Shown here: positions 27,301-40,735 of the stretch, piece by piece
Position numbering within the stretch: the first letter of the stretch is position 1
How the letters are laid out: each line of letters opens with the position of its first letter
Assembly (NCBI GenBank): GCA_025642065.1
Contig: JAODUP010000040.1
Coordinates: 2,067,501 to 2,131,500 of the forward strand
From: Paralvinella palmiformis
Lineage: Eukaryota > Annelida > Polychaeta > Terebellida > Alvinellidae
DNA length: 64,000 nt
Reading direction: 5' to 3'
Translations under genes and position numbers: made by a program
The notes under the pieces: model-generated
The model's database searches: none
What the model was told of the DNA's origin: nothing
The model's input: the letters and a program-made list of their open reading frames with translations, nothing else

Positions 27301-28846
27301 CTTCACTAATCTCTGAGCACTGGAATCAACCAGCTCCTGAAAGAAAGATTTCATTTGAAACAGATGGTTAACACTACTATGACTAAAATATCGAAATATA
27401 AACCTGTTTCAAATTTGACAGTTAAGACACAAATAAAATAGCAAATATGTGACCCATGTCAACAAAATGAGTTGGATGTGATAAAACTGATTTTCCATAA
27501 ATGTCGATTTTGTTAGAAAAAAAAGGAAATTCATCAATTTTGAGATTTTCTCTGAAAGTGATTCTTTAGTATTCCTTTTATCAATTGCCACCCTTGTTAT
27601 GATCTAACTAACTCATGTTTCATGTATTTCCAAGAGATTTTTATAGAACACTGCCCTAAGCATTCCACTTGATTTCCTTAAAACACAGCCAAAAATGCCA
27701 GTAATTGCACGCGTTCTTTGTCACTAATTTTGGGAATATCCCTAACAAATCAGATATCACTGTGTAGGTTAACATATGATCTGTCCATATATAATCCCAC
27801 TTATGCTTGAAATAGATCCAGCCACTGTGCTAGCTGTGTAAACAAATTGGGGACATGTAGTAGCAAAAGCCCCACAGGCATTCTCACAGGTCCAGTGTGG
27901 GTCAATTGCATAATTTTCTGAATGAATCCATGTCCATCATGTATTTCCTACATGTTACTACTGACCTAGTTAGCAAGCAGGAAGATCCATAGAAATTGTG
28001 TTGTATTGCATAAAATATTAATTAATCTGATAATATTCTTACTTAGCAAGATGTTGTTTTCATATTAACTGTGTATCTTAAAAATAATATTATCTCCCAA
28101 CTTGCCATATATCAGCAAGATCGATCTATGGTAACTAGGGTCACTTTCATGAAATGTAACAAATATTTTGCATCAATTTTGAAGGCCATTGTCTTACTTT
28201 GAAGGTTTCTACCCCACACATGTTTGTCAAGTTATAACTTCAGATAGAATTGAGATATCTTCTTGCATAATATACCCTATGAAAGAGAGATGTTGCTATT
28301 TCCAGTGATTCTAAACTCAATATTGAAAATTACTGACATCCGACTGATTTTGTTAAGATGGGTCACATCTAGTAAAAGTTATTAAGTAACACAGGTTAAT
28401 CTAAAATTAAATCATTTATTTATATGATGGATATTTTCTTGGTGAGTACAAGATAATAATGGTGTTAACTACTGAAAATATAAATTTGTACCAGCAGAAA
28501 GCAGATTAACAGCAACAAATTATAGTACTTTTGGGGTATCATAAGATAAAGATGTTCATTTTTGGTATCACTAACCATGGCCATTTGGGTTATTTTGACT
28601 GTATTATAAGAAATGCTCCCAAAACTGTAATTATGACATTTGTATAAGGAAATTTTACAAATTTAATTTATTACAGAATTTTTTAAATATAGATTTATAA
28701 TTAAAAATAAACATGAGAAAGACAAATGTTAGATGCCCCCTTTTAATATAACGATTGTACATTGAAAAAGATGTGTTAGATTTCAGTTAATAAACAGCAG
28801 CTAAATATCTATGAAAAGATTAAACATGAGTTACCAAATGTTCTGG

Positions 28847-28910
<64 letters not shown>

Positions 28911-31900
28911 AGTGTTACAGCACTAATCTTACCTGTAGTTTTTCTATGTTTTCCTCAGCATTAGGTAATAATTCCATGGCTTTCTTTTTGATAAGATAGG
29001 CTTCCTTTTTCTCTTTGACTTTTCCATCAAAATTGGTGACTTTTTCCTCTGACTGAAATATTTAAAAAATAACAAATACTAATACATTGAATAATAGATT
29101 AAAATAATTATATGGGGGGATAGAGTAGGTATAAACTAATTGACCTAATTGACTGAATAATCAATTATTCAGTTTATTCCCATATAGTTAAGTTACTAAT
29201 TTATGACCCAGTTTATCAAAATTTGGCATTGTGAAGAGCTGGGTTAACAATAATAATAATAATTATTATTATTACAATTATTATCATTATTATTATTATT
29301 AGAGAGAAGTCTCCCATTTCAGGAAGTGTTAAAAAAACAATTCATATTAAACATTGGAGTACACACCACAACCTCTGATAATACATATTATCAAGGTAAC
29401 AAACACTGAAGATGACAAATACATAATAATTAAAATTTATTAATGTTACCTGGTTTAAATTAGCCTTCATTTTTTTTACATTAAACTGCAGAGCTTCAAG
29501 CTTAGTGGTGACTTCTAAAAGGTCAGCTTTCAGCTTTTCTATTTCTTCTTCTTGTTTTTGCTGTTGTTCCTATGGACAAAACATTATAATATTAAAAAGG
29601 AATACATGTTATGATAACAAATAACTAAAGAAGAGAGCAAATTTCTGTTCTGATCATTAATAATAATAATTAATATTTAATAAAGCACTCTTACAGCCAT
29701 TCAAAGGCATTGTACAGTGATATCCCAAATAATATGTAAAACACAATGAGAGATTATTTATCTGTGAAAGCAACATTGAACAGGTGTGTTTTCAGAACAG
29801 ATTTAAACATATCAAGAGACGACACATTTCTAATATCTGCCGGCAATCTATTCCACAAAGTGGGGGTGCAACATTAAATGCACAATGACCATATGACTTG
29901 AGCTGAGACATAGGTACTTGCAATAGTATCTGACTGGGTAACCTGAGTTTTTGAAATAACAACAATTCACACAGGTTTTCAGCTGCCATGTCAATGATAC
30001 ATTTATCGGTTATTATTAAAAGCTTGAAATGGATACTGTCTAACAGGCAACCAATATTATCTTGGACTCTGTTAAGTTACAGTGTTAATATGTGGAGAAA
30101 ATAAATGGTTTATTTAACCTTAGAGCTGATCACATCTGGGACTTATCTACAATAGGATCTGGAAAAAAATTGTGTATGGGGACTTAAATATCAATATCAT
30201 CATCATCATCATCATCATGAGTAGAAAAGTGACTTACCTCTTCCCTTCCAGGTTTCAGGCCTTCTATGGACACCTGAGCAACTGTTTTATCATCATCCTG
30301 TTGAAAGGACCAACATTTGATAGAATATGAAAGACATTATTATGATAATCACACAAAACTGGTGTTAAGCTAAAATATCAATCTTCATTCGTATATGAAT
30401 ACAATGACATAGAAACACTTAACTGAGTCAATATAAAACAAGTGGAGAGAGAAAAGTCGAAGTTGATTAGTGCACCTGTAGGTTGTTATTGCATAAATTA
30501 TAATATATACGAATGAAATCATATGCAATGAATCATGTAAATGTATGAACTTAAACAACAAGTGTGAACCTGATCAACATGAGTGAACCTAGTCGGTATG
30601 TGTGAACTTTGCCAATATAAATGAACTTAGACAATATGTCAAAAGTGGTGAAATTTGGCAAAAGGGGTGTTCCTATAAAAATAATAACAATTAATTTGTT
30701 CTGAAATCACTGACCTGAGCAAACTGTAATTTCTGAGTATGAGTGAACCTAGACCCCTTGATGTTTGGTAGTGAAGCAGTTCTGCATTCTAGTGTTTGTA
30801 ATAAATGACTTAGATCTTGTACACCTTCCATCTGATCACTGAATCCCTTCTTACTCTTCATCAGACATTCTACTATGTTTTTAGTTATCTTTTGTCGTTT
30901 TCTTGATTTGTATTCCTGAAAATAAACACAATGAATCAGCCAGTGCAACATGTAACAGGTGTTATCTATTAAAAAATCTACATAACCTGGAACAACATCA
31001 TTAGTAAGAGAGACTAGTCAAACATTGAACAACTCATCATGAACAGCTTGTTCTCTTGATTCATTCTACTGATAACTCATCCAGAGGCTGTATTCATAAT
31101 TCTCTGTGCCGGTTCCTTATACCATACTGCTAACACACAGACACACACCAATTGAGTTTCATTATGCAAATAAATATTAGCTAGATCACCACAAAATATT
31201 ATCTAAAATGACATATTTCAAAATAATTTCATGAAAAAAGGATGACTGAGATAGCAACCATGAATGTTTTAATTTGCAGATATATCTTGAACAACTTATT
31301 ATTTACATTTATCATCACCATCTTCAGTATCATCACCACCACAACCATCATATTCAACATTACCACAACCACTAATATTAACATTACTACCTCAGGTGTC
31401 AGCCTTGATGGTAGACCCATATTGTTCCATTCTGTATCCCACTCGTGTTGACTAGTTACTTGTTTAGCATTAGTCTCTATTAGAGCGGATGGTAACTGAT
31501 AATACTGTGGTGGCTGGCTATGGACAAAGGGCATTTTATTGTAATACTCTCTGACATCTGGAATAAACAGAAGTATAGTTAATATGGTTTAATCGTACAG
31601 TAAAGATAGTAGGTAAATTATATAATTCAGTCATATCAGTAAATGCCAAGTTGCTATAAACTGTTTTATTACTAATGGATCATAATCCAGTGTTTTATGG
31701 CACTCATTACATTTAGAGATTGCTGAATTAAAACATTTAAAAATATTTCCATAAAATAATTTAATACCAAATTTTATTTCAGACAGATGCCCAGGATTTT
31801 AATTCAAATAAATCTAAAAATATTATGATAATTATGATGTTAATATTTCTACTCAGATTGATCATAACTGGTTCACACAATCTAATGTTTCAAGAACTGG

Positions 31901-34900
31901 TCAACAGACAAAATTAAGAATATTTGATAACCTTTGGATTATTCTGCATATATGACTATTTTACTACAGGGAATGCTGATTTGGAGCTGGAACTGATTAA
32001 TTTTATGTGGGTTGCAGTATGTCTACAATTAGATATTTTACTGTACTGTGAAGGTTTATTAGTTCTGCCAGTTATATACATTTGAACATTGTTTAAAAGT
32101 GGCCTATCAATTGAAAACATGTCAATACCTAAAGGTGTTACAAGTTAGAGGAAGGTATTGTAATTAGTCCAGTTCCGATAAGAAAAAGCAATACAGTATG
32201 CAAAAAATATAACTGGTCATTACAGTAGTTCATCTTAAATGTTTGACAAGAACTGAGTACACTACTGTCAATATATAAATTTGCAGTTAATTTTATTTTC
32301 TTACTTAAAGCACAGAATGTTCTAGTGTATGGGCATGTCTGTATATGCAGATGAAAGAGATATACTGAGGGTGCAATATGCCAGAGTAGTGCTAATTAGA
32401 GGATTAACACAAGAATAACCAGCAAAAGTGATATAAATACATCTTTTTCTATTTATCATATAGATCTTATGCCATATTACCAATAAATGCATTATTTCAA
32501 ACCACCCCATAAGTCTTGGAGGAGACAGTTTCTATAATTTTGTTTGGAAAAGTACTATATCATTTATCTCAAATCAAGCTTGAAAAATTTAGATAAATGC
32601 AATGGTTTATAAAATCTATGACTTTAACCAGAAAAATGCTGAAAACATTCACCTTAAAATAATTAATATGAAGTCTTTTATTGACAAATAAAATATTCCA
32701 CGGGCACGGGTAATACGAGGTGTAAATTATGTTGTGATACTAACAGTGCCATAGGTGTGAGCTGACAAAAGTAAGCAGGAGGCAGTATTAACATGATCTA
32801 TTCATGGCAAGTATTGGCTACTATCTGACACACACCATTTTAAAACCATCTTAATTCACTTTTAGTATTAAAAAGCTCCAAATCATCAAATATTAAATAT
32901 ATTTAAAATTTGAATTAAATATTTTTTAAGTCAGTTATGTTAAATTATGTTGTTAAAGTATGTGTATATAATTTATTATTACAGTTAGCTCATCTGATTT
33001 AAACTTGGTGACTAGGAATCTTTAAAGCACCCTAGGAATGTTTAGTACTGTTTAAATTACGCTGCATATTTGATTATCATAATTAGAACTACCTGATTCC
33101 AGATCTTCTCATTGCCAAATCACCCATACTTAAAAATTGGAAGTAAATATAAGTGACCTACCTTTTGGAATCTTCTGAGAAACATCAGGTACTTGTTTAG
33201 GATAGTTTATTGAACACGAATGGAAGTGATGCATGCTATGCAAATCCTAAAACAGATCATTATAAAAGCATTCTAAATTCTTGGTATGAGGACACTAAAA
33301 AGAAACTCATATTACACCAAATTTTACCATTCTACAAGTTGACATTTTCAGCATCAATTTTAACAGGTAAAAAGAAAACTTGCCTGTCACTTACTTTATA
33401 TATTAAAAAAACACAGCTACATGTATTAATGAGAAGGGAGTCAGAAAATTGATCTTATCTTACATCAATAAGCCACTGAGATTGGGTTGGTTGCCATTTT
33501 GTACTCCTCAGTTTACAAAATGGAGGCAGCCATGGTCTGCTGAGGCAAAGTTTGATTTTTGATGCTATTTCTCTCTGCAGTAAAGCTGATGCGCCTGAGT
33601 TTATTAAAACAAATATAAACATAAGTAAGTAAGTAAGTAATTTTATTCCATGATATATACAGTAGCATTATTACACTTTTTATCACATAATATTATTTAC
33701 AAGCATATACCATCAGGCCAACAGACAAGCAAAAAGCTGTAACCTCCAAAATAATGACCAAACATGTAGAACATAATTGATTATACGAGGTGGCGCCGCG
33801 GCCTAAAAGTTACAAATTTATCCATCTATGTCCACTGTCCAAGTACGCTGATTATGGCGATAGCATAACATAATATAAGGTAATATTGTACAATATATTA
33901 TACAATATATGTAATTTATAAATGACTTTGTTAATTTGAGTTCATAAGAAATATCTTTACAGATCTTTACAGATCTATTAAAGCTATGTTGCGACCTCAA
34001 CTGTCTTATTGTTTCTGGCAGTTTGTACCATATTTCAGGTGCTAAGTAAATAAATGTCTTTGATAAAAATGCTGTTTTTCTGTATTGTTAGTGTGGCTGG
34101 TGGAGGCATCTTGTTTCGTGTAAATGAATATGTCCATTTACAGTGAACATAAATTAAACTTCTTTCAAATTGCTTAGTTTCTCATGTTGGTCATTTTGCA
34201 GTAAACATAAATTATGTCACAAATAACTAACTAGATTAATTACTATATTACATGGTCCATAATGTTATACTATGTAATAGGAGATGAAACAATGAAATAA
34301 GCATATTTTTACTGTTAACATATATACAGAAACCAAAATGTTGTAATATTCTATCAACTAATAAATGGCCATGCTTGCTGGATAAGAACACAGACCGAGT
34401 CATAACTGTTACTGACCATGATGTGTGTATGTGTGTGTTTATGCATGCATTAAAAAAATCATTGTTATGGGCATATTTGCAAACAAATAGTAAACTAAAT
34501 GTATTTTTGGTAAAATGAAAGAACTCCAAATGCCAAGTGCAGAACCATTTTCGAAGAAGTGCTGAAAACCTATTTAACTAAAATCTAGTTATTTCTCATT
34601 TGGAAATATTGTTTGTCCATAATATGTATATTTGAATTTATAGTTAGGCCATTGTTTTTTTGAATATTTGTTTTACAAAACCGGCAATTACAGCTGAAAC
34701 CTTCTGCTGGGAAATAACATCGACTTTTATTCTTTTTATTATTATTTTCCTGCCAACTTGCCTGACCACCAGGCGGAAGTGGATTAGCCTACCACATGGC
34801 CTAATCCAAGATGGTGACAGGTCAGTTCCACTTCTAAATTATTTCAGTTATTTCTACAGTAAATAAGTCTTCAAGTATAGAAATCTTGTAAATTTAAACT

Positions 34901-37900
34901 AATTATAACTCTCCCCTCACCTTTGCAGAGATCTACTTAAAATCGGCATCGAAAATATCGCTGTGATAAGGCTAGCCCCAATAAAATAATATGTGCACGA
35001 TAGCCTTATAAGCATAATAGCGCTCATTTTATGGAACAAGTTTCTTAAGAAAACCAGACCTGTATCAACTTGTAATATTTTAAATATGTTACAAAAAGTT
35101 GCTTTTAACATTTGTAACTAAACTTTATCTCATATCAGACTCACTGCACAGTGTCTTTGAATTCTGATTGCTATTAACGGTGACTTATTAATATACACCA
35201 TTATCATTATAGTGATACTAATAAAATATGCTTTATTATTTTTAGATTTAGGCAGCTTCAAATATGACATCAGTAAATTTCAGTTCAGATGATACCAAAT
35301 CATAAATTCATGGTTGATACTGATGGAAATACAAATATTTTGACGATTCAAGAAATACATTCATGATAAAGCTATTCTTAAAATGGTTATAGTATATATT
35401 TGTTGATTGGTGTAAATCTGAAACTTCAATAAAATCTTTATACAGTCACACAACAATCTGACAGGGATTACTTGGATATAACTAATAATATTTTTGAATC
35501 TTTGTTTTTACCTAATAATTCATCTTCAGTTTCTGATGATTCTTTAGGAAGCTTTTCCAACAAGAAGAGAAACACTCTCCTTAAATCAGCTTCATTGGAA
35601 TAGAGAAATGTTTGGTAGCCAACATCGCCTCGATAGCCCAAGTCCTGTAACAAAAAGTACACTTGAATCATGGTGATAAACACATTTCACAAATGGAATG
35701 CACTAGTAATGGAATAATAGATTCAATAATAATAATTGCAAAAACATTACATATTGCTCTTTTAAAGCAACATTTGGGCACACAGTAGGTTAACAGACTG
35801 AGTGGCTTCCAAAGGTAGTGAGGCATAGTGGAACTGCAAGATGAAACAACCTTCAAAATAGCCAAATTATAACTCCCCCAACCGAAAAACACATAGTTCA
35901 ACTTAAAATCGCCATTGAAAATATTGCTGTGATAAGGCTAGCACATATAAAAGAATAAGTGCATGGCAGCCTTATGATTATCACAGTGATACTTTCTATG
36001 ATGATTTTAAGTAGATCTCCACCAAGTTTAAAGGACAGTTTTTAGGCCTAAATATCACAATTTATGGTAGTCCATTAAGTCAACCTAAAAATCTGAACTT
36101 TTCCCTGAAGTATTTCCAGGTGATGCTTTGAACGCAGGAAATAGTTCTGTTTTCATAATTCGTTATTCAAACCAATGTGTTTTGTATACTGTCAAGGCAA
36201 ATTATAATGATCATTTACACGGTGTGATTAAACATTCAATGAACCACATATGAAGTCAACGACTTGAAATAATTAGACATATTGTCAATTACTACTGAGC
36301 CTTTTCATGGTACATTTTGGTCATTAAAGAGGCAATAACCAAGACAATGTAAATTACCAGTATATGCGGTCAGTTAGTAACTAACTCTATTGAAAATAAA
36401 TTAATTAATCAGTAATATTCCTGTTATTGGTATAAATATGCCCAGACAAAATATGTATAGATCTATTGGGGTACCCTAATTTAATGTCTATGCGGCCAAA
36501 TGAATGAGATATAAAACTCTTGGGTACAGGATGTCTTAGGTACGAGTTGTCTTGTTACCGACGCTGCCTTTGAATTGAAAGTAATGAAATGAGCTACTGA
36601 GTCCAACAAGATTTAACCATAATTACAAAAATCAGATAATTCTACATATAAATATTAATTTTCATTCTAAAGCTATGTATAATTATCATTAACTTGTTTC
36701 ACTTCTATTTTCACTCCATGACTGCATGAGTTTAAATCAAAATGATGATTGATGTCCATTTGCATCTAGACCTCTAGATCTAGACTAGAGTCTAGACTCT
36801 AGATGGCTGTTAACACACAGAATTTGTTTCTCCCGATAACTGGATTTCTGGATGCTGAAATAGCACCGGCCATTAAGCCGACCCTCCAAAATAAGGGTCA
36901 AAATGTTGACACAGTTTTGGCTTAATGACCGAGACCTATAGTATTTATGTGTTTCTCGATGGGTGGGCAGTTATAATTAGTTTAAATTTACAAGATTTCT
37001 AGGCCTGAAGACCGATTTACTGTAGAAATAACTGAAATAATTTCGAAGTGGAACTGACTTTTTTCTGACAATTCAGTCAAAAGAAAATTATAAAGGCTAA
37101 AAAAAAAACTATTGGAGAGATTGTGAAATCTCAAATAAAGGAATAATATTGTATAGAAAACATCATAGTGGGCCAGACGATCATCCAGGAAGACACAATG
37201 GTGGATAGCATTGTCAAACTGAATTTAAATATCAGTGTAAAAATAAAACAAAACCAGAGTAATCCAGAATATGTGTCGTGGGGCATTTGTAAATGGTTGG
37301 GTACAGAATCTGGCAAATCTTTCAGAAAGTAGAACTTGGTGTCAATTTTTTTGACCGGCCCTATGTTTTCAGTGATTTATTTATATTTTGACCTTAATTT
37401 GTGGAAGGGAAATTTTCTGTAAAACAAGTATTAAAAAAACAGTGGCCTGATACAGGTATGTGGCCAATCATGATACCTGAGATGTCCCAGTTACAAAAAT
37501 AAAGTAAATTAATTTTACCTGCAAGGCATTTGCCAGTTTTGATCCAATCTGAAATCTGGCAGACATGCTCGGTGGCAGTTTATGGGGAACATCACTGTTG
37601 GCATTAATTGTTTTGATACATCGTGCCACAGCTTCAACTGTCAGCTCAGTACTAAACTGGACCAAGCTCTGTACATCTTCATCTATGTCACTAGAAAATA
37701 AAATGTTTAAGAAAGTTAAAATATACATTTACACATACTTTTCATTCAAGAATTACTGAATCTAAATATTCAAGTATTGATGTTTTTCTATAAATGTGAA
37801 ATGCTGTTGTTTTACAGACACTTTTGTGCATATGGTAAATTAAATGAACGAAGTAACAGCCAAACAGCTTATAGATGTAGACTGGTTAGGACAGTAACCC

Positions 37901-40735
37901 TACTTTTAAAGGTCTTTGACCAACTAAGCTAACAGCTCAGTTATGGAAATGTCCTTTTGTGTTACTTAATTAATACAGTGATATACTTGTGTTGATATCT
38001 GAAAGGACACAAAGCTGTCATTTGCAGGTTTATAATAACATTTTAAATAATAAATATCATCCACTTGTCTGTTATAGATATGCCAAACACCAGTTGTAGA
38101 CACAGATCATGTCAACATTAGTACAGTGAAAATATGTTATTGCGACAAAGTTTGTCACATGATAACATGTCAGATAAAAGTGAATGGCGGAATGTCGAGT
38201 CTATGACATAGTCTGTGTCACACATTTTTAGACCGTAAAGACATGTCGTTTGTAACAAAAATAATACACAACATCCATTGGAGTTGACATGTTGCCCTAT
38301 GAATCTGATAGCAAGTAATTTTTACCTCGTATTTAAACTATTATTCAATAACCAGATTGAAATCAGTGATTGTGCCTCCATTGTGTTCAAAAACCATGCA
38401 CAATGATACGGAATGGCATTGAAGCCAAATGTTGATCATTTTGATGTTTGTTAATTACACACATTTTAAAGAAATACTAGGGTCACTTTGTGCATCAGAT
38501 TAACTCATGATCTGCTCACTGGAAAGATCACACATTTGTGTTTGTAATTAGCCAAAAATTATTATCATTGGCTATGAAATAGCCACAGGCAATGGAAGCA
38601 CCATGTTTTGGTGTATATGGTCAAGGATGATTGTAACTGGTTACAATATAGCAATTATCGCATTTGGGTGGGTTAATTAACCATTACTGACTACATGTCA
38701 GTGTGTCTTGCATGACAAGGACTGAACCATCAGAAATATTTGGCAACATTTTCATGCTGTCGGATTATCAAGGTAATTTTACATTGAAATGTCACATTCT
38801 GTTGGCGAAAAGAAGTGTCAGAGTCAGAACGCGAGTTTGCTGGATTAAACAAATTCTAATAAAATCCGGTTATTTTTGGCACCAAAATTATGTTTCACAA
38901 TGTTTAGTTTACTCATCATTTCTAACAATGTAGAAAACCGAACATTTAAGACTATAATTGATGACAACTGGATTTTATCACAGTTAGGATGCAGTTAATT
39001 GAATTATAATTGGAGAATAATCAGTTAGTGCACTACTAACTCAAACAATGTAATAATATGTAGCTGTAATGTAATAATGAAATTTAAATAACAGAAAATA
39101 ATTATTCTACAGATAGTTCTTTATTTTTGTTCACATTGTTTATTACAGTTATTCAGTTGTACACAAATAGTTTACATGTTTAACTCGTAGTGTATAAACA
39201 ACTTTTAAATAAATGTTTAATTAGTTTTAATCATGATCACTATATTTAATGGTTTTATACTGTAGCAAGGAGCAACTGGATAAAATAAATACAGCACTCA
39301 GTTTTATGGCTTACCTGCATTGATTCAACAATCATTTATCAAACCAATGCACTGTTGATCAATCAGATATACCTTGCTAGAACACACACACACACACACA
39401 AATGCTAAGGAAAAACTTTTTAAACTGTCTGACATTATGTCCTATGTTAATGTTGTTAAACTAGGACAAAATCCAGAACAAATGTACAGATAGGGAAACT
39501 ACTGAGGCAAGCACAATGCGTGAATGGCAGTGTGTGTGGGTGGGGGGGGGGGTTGTAATGTACATCCCCCCAATTTTTTTTATTTATTTCGATGGTCATC
39601 AGTGTGATTCTGATGCTTCATTTTAAAATGACATTTGCATACTTTTAAAATAAAATGCTATGAACTAACTCTGTATGGTTAATTCCAATGTACGTTCAGT
39701 TCAGTACAGGCGGGTATGTGCTAAAATATGGGAAAATAAGTCTCAATGATTGTTGACTGGTGCTTGAACATTTAGACCAATGTTATAGTGACAATCATCA
39801 GACTGGCAACATCATATGTCCGATGTGTCCAATGTTTTTATGTAATACTGCACACACACATATCCTTGCAAAAGGGAAACCACATCCACTACTGCTTGCG
39901 AAATCAAATGAACTTCAAGCTTCAAATGCCACCTGAGGCATAAATATTTAGAGTTGACTATTATATATATTTTAGATTGTAAATTATAGTGCAAAATTAT
40001 ATTTAATTAATAAAGCACTAGCAAATTCAACTCCTGTATTTGTAATAAAACTAGACACTTGTTTTAGTGTTTATAAAGTTCATCAGTCAGTATCAATTTA
40101 ATTAATACCATGTATTTTAATATACATCTAGTCTACACTAAACTAGTCATATAAAACTTCGGTATAACAGTAACTTGCACACTAACGTGTCAAACTGAAA
40201 ATTACTCATCTTCTAGTCTACATAAAAAATAATAACGGATCATTATCAAAATGATCTATTATCAGGACAGTCAACACACTAGACTACACACAACAAGTAA
40301 CACAGTGACAGTGTTAGTGATATCAGTTAGTTATTCTTGATTCAGTGAATGGTCTATTTTAATATATCTATACCTCTAGATCTAGATGCGTAGATCTATT
40401 CTAGCCATTCTAATCTAGACTCTAGATTTACCTATCTAGACTAGGACTACTACCGACTAGGACTTTCTAGGTCTAGCCTCTAGGCTTTAGCCAGTCTTAG
40501 TCTAGGACCTAGCCCTGGCCTAGCCCTATTTGGCTATTATTTTTATAATTTTATCAATGAATGAGTGATTATAATGGCGAGTTGTCACTAGATCTATGAA
40601 CTTATACTTATTAACATGCTTAGAATTTCGCGTCAATAGCTTGGCTGTATAGGAACACTGAAAATAATTTTAAAGTAAAACTTGCCAGCCAACAGATTTT
40701 AAAGTACGAATGATAATTCCATCAACTTCTTCCAT
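21347..40735 (-). CDS. CCDC22: Coiled-coil domain-containing protein 22 (CCC/Commander complex subunit), 16 coding exons
   Basis: Exons: 40735-40686, 37690-37519, 35644-35512, 33594-33464, 33246-33162, 31557-31391, 30915-30715, 30297-30238, 29569-29450, 29052-28933, 27336-27220, 26403-26302, 26180-26073, 23823-23728, 21740-21606, 21469-21347. They total 1920 nt, or 639 aa (human about 627). The start [16 protein letters not shown] and the following [12 protein letters not shown] match the conserved N-terminal NDC80-like calponin-homology fold (about residues 1-110). [13 protein letters not shown] (exon 7) is a family-specific motif. Exons 9-16 (about 334-639) are heptad-rich coiled coil, including [12 protein letters not shown] and LSGKLDRTF. 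Known role: with CCDC93, VPS35L and COMMD proteins it forms the CCC part of Commander, which recycles receptors at endosomes, and it has been linked to NF-kB control. Intron 1 must use a GC donor. Exons 7-15 are all phase 0/0. No break was seen. Confidence 0.96.
23063..23153. repeat. 20-bp minisatellite
   Basis: CTATTAAAATACAAT plus a T-rich spacer repeats about 4.5 times with period 20, in CCDC22 intron 14. Confidence 0.95.
23295..23460 (-). mobile_element. tRNA-headed SINE family B
   Basis: The minus-strand head has B box GTGTTCGAATCCAGC and a tail with CATATGTCCTAGATGTCAC, matching 5553-5700. It lies in CCDC22 intron 14. Confidence 0.7.
25654..25855 (-). mobile_element. tRNA-headed SINE family A
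   Basis: Same head and body as the copy at 10609, in CCDC22 intron 13. It has a (GAT)n end and an imperfect flanking repeat (gaatgcatgcatag versus aaatacatccatag). Confidence 0.88.
28849..28909. repeat. (GT)n microsatellite
   Basis: About 60 bp of GT ending 24 bp downstream of CCDC22 exon 10 on the minus strand, so it sits just inside the intron after its donor. Confidence 0.98.
29659..30076 (-). mobile_element. LINE fragment, same family as 18420-19083
   Basis: On the minus strand it carries the same C-terminal sequence, with frameshifts, and the same 3' end, in CCDC22 intron 8 between exons 9 and 8. The (ATT)n tail is reduced. Confidence 0.8.
34817..35010 (+). repeat. Repeat family D, copy 1
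   Basis: The left part (34817-34909) is about 90% identical by eye to the reverse complement of 36968-37064. The right part, from CTACTTAAAATCGGC to GCTGTGATAAGGCTAGC, matches 35897-36019. It lies in CCDC22 intron 3. Confidence 0.75.
35762..35866 (-). mobile_element. Degenerate SINE family A fragment
   Basis: The body segment with CTTCCAAAGGTAGTGAGGC and GATGAAACAACCTTC is recognisable. The head is lost. It lies in CCDC22 intron 2, about 120 bp upstream of exon 3. Confidence 0.6.
35867..36019 (+). repeat. Repeat family D, copy 2, with inverted ends
   Basis: ACTTAAAATCGCCATTG...GCTGTGATAAGGCT on the left and its inverse (ending GATTTTAAGTAGATCTCC) on the right give MITE-like arms. It lies in CCDC22 intron 2. 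Confidence 0.7.
36745..36806. repeat. CTAG-rich palindromic cluster, CCDC22 intron 2
   Basis: At least six CTAG sites lie in about 50 bp, arranged as overlapping palindromes (CTAGATCTAGACTAGAGTC). Confidence 0.7.
36920..37064 (-). repeat. Repeat family D, copy 3, inverted
   Basis: Reverse complement of the 34817-34909 arm (shared TTTCTACAGTAAAT and AATCTTGTAAATTTAAAC). It lies in CCDC22 intron 2. Confidence 0.72.
37802..37935 (-). mobile_element. Strongly degenerate SINE family A-like fragment
   Basis: CACTTTTGTGCATATGGTAAA and a weak head-like end remain, in CCDC22 intron 1. Assignment is tentative. Confidence 0.4.
40370..40540. repeat. CTAG-rich cluster, CCDC22 intron 1
   Basis: More than twelve CTAG sites in about 170 bp, beginning 150 bp after exon 1. 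The tetramer is strongly over-represented against the surrounding sequence. Confidence 0.8.
40684..40685 (-). other. Non-canonical GC splice donor, CCDC22 intron 1
   Basis: On the minus strand the exon 1 end reads GGCTG|GCAAGT. Splicing here to the acceptor before 37690 joins TG+T and keeps the CCDC22 frame through a Cys codon. The only nearby GT (40682-40681) would put a TGA directly after the junction. G|GCAAGT is the known consensus of GC-AG introns. Confidence 0.85.

Noticed and set aside
31229..31534. Minus frame continuing past GLPSRLTPE into a Val/Met-rich tail
   Set aside because: The tail is intron read-through after the donor at 31390; only 31391-31557 is CCDC22 exon 6.
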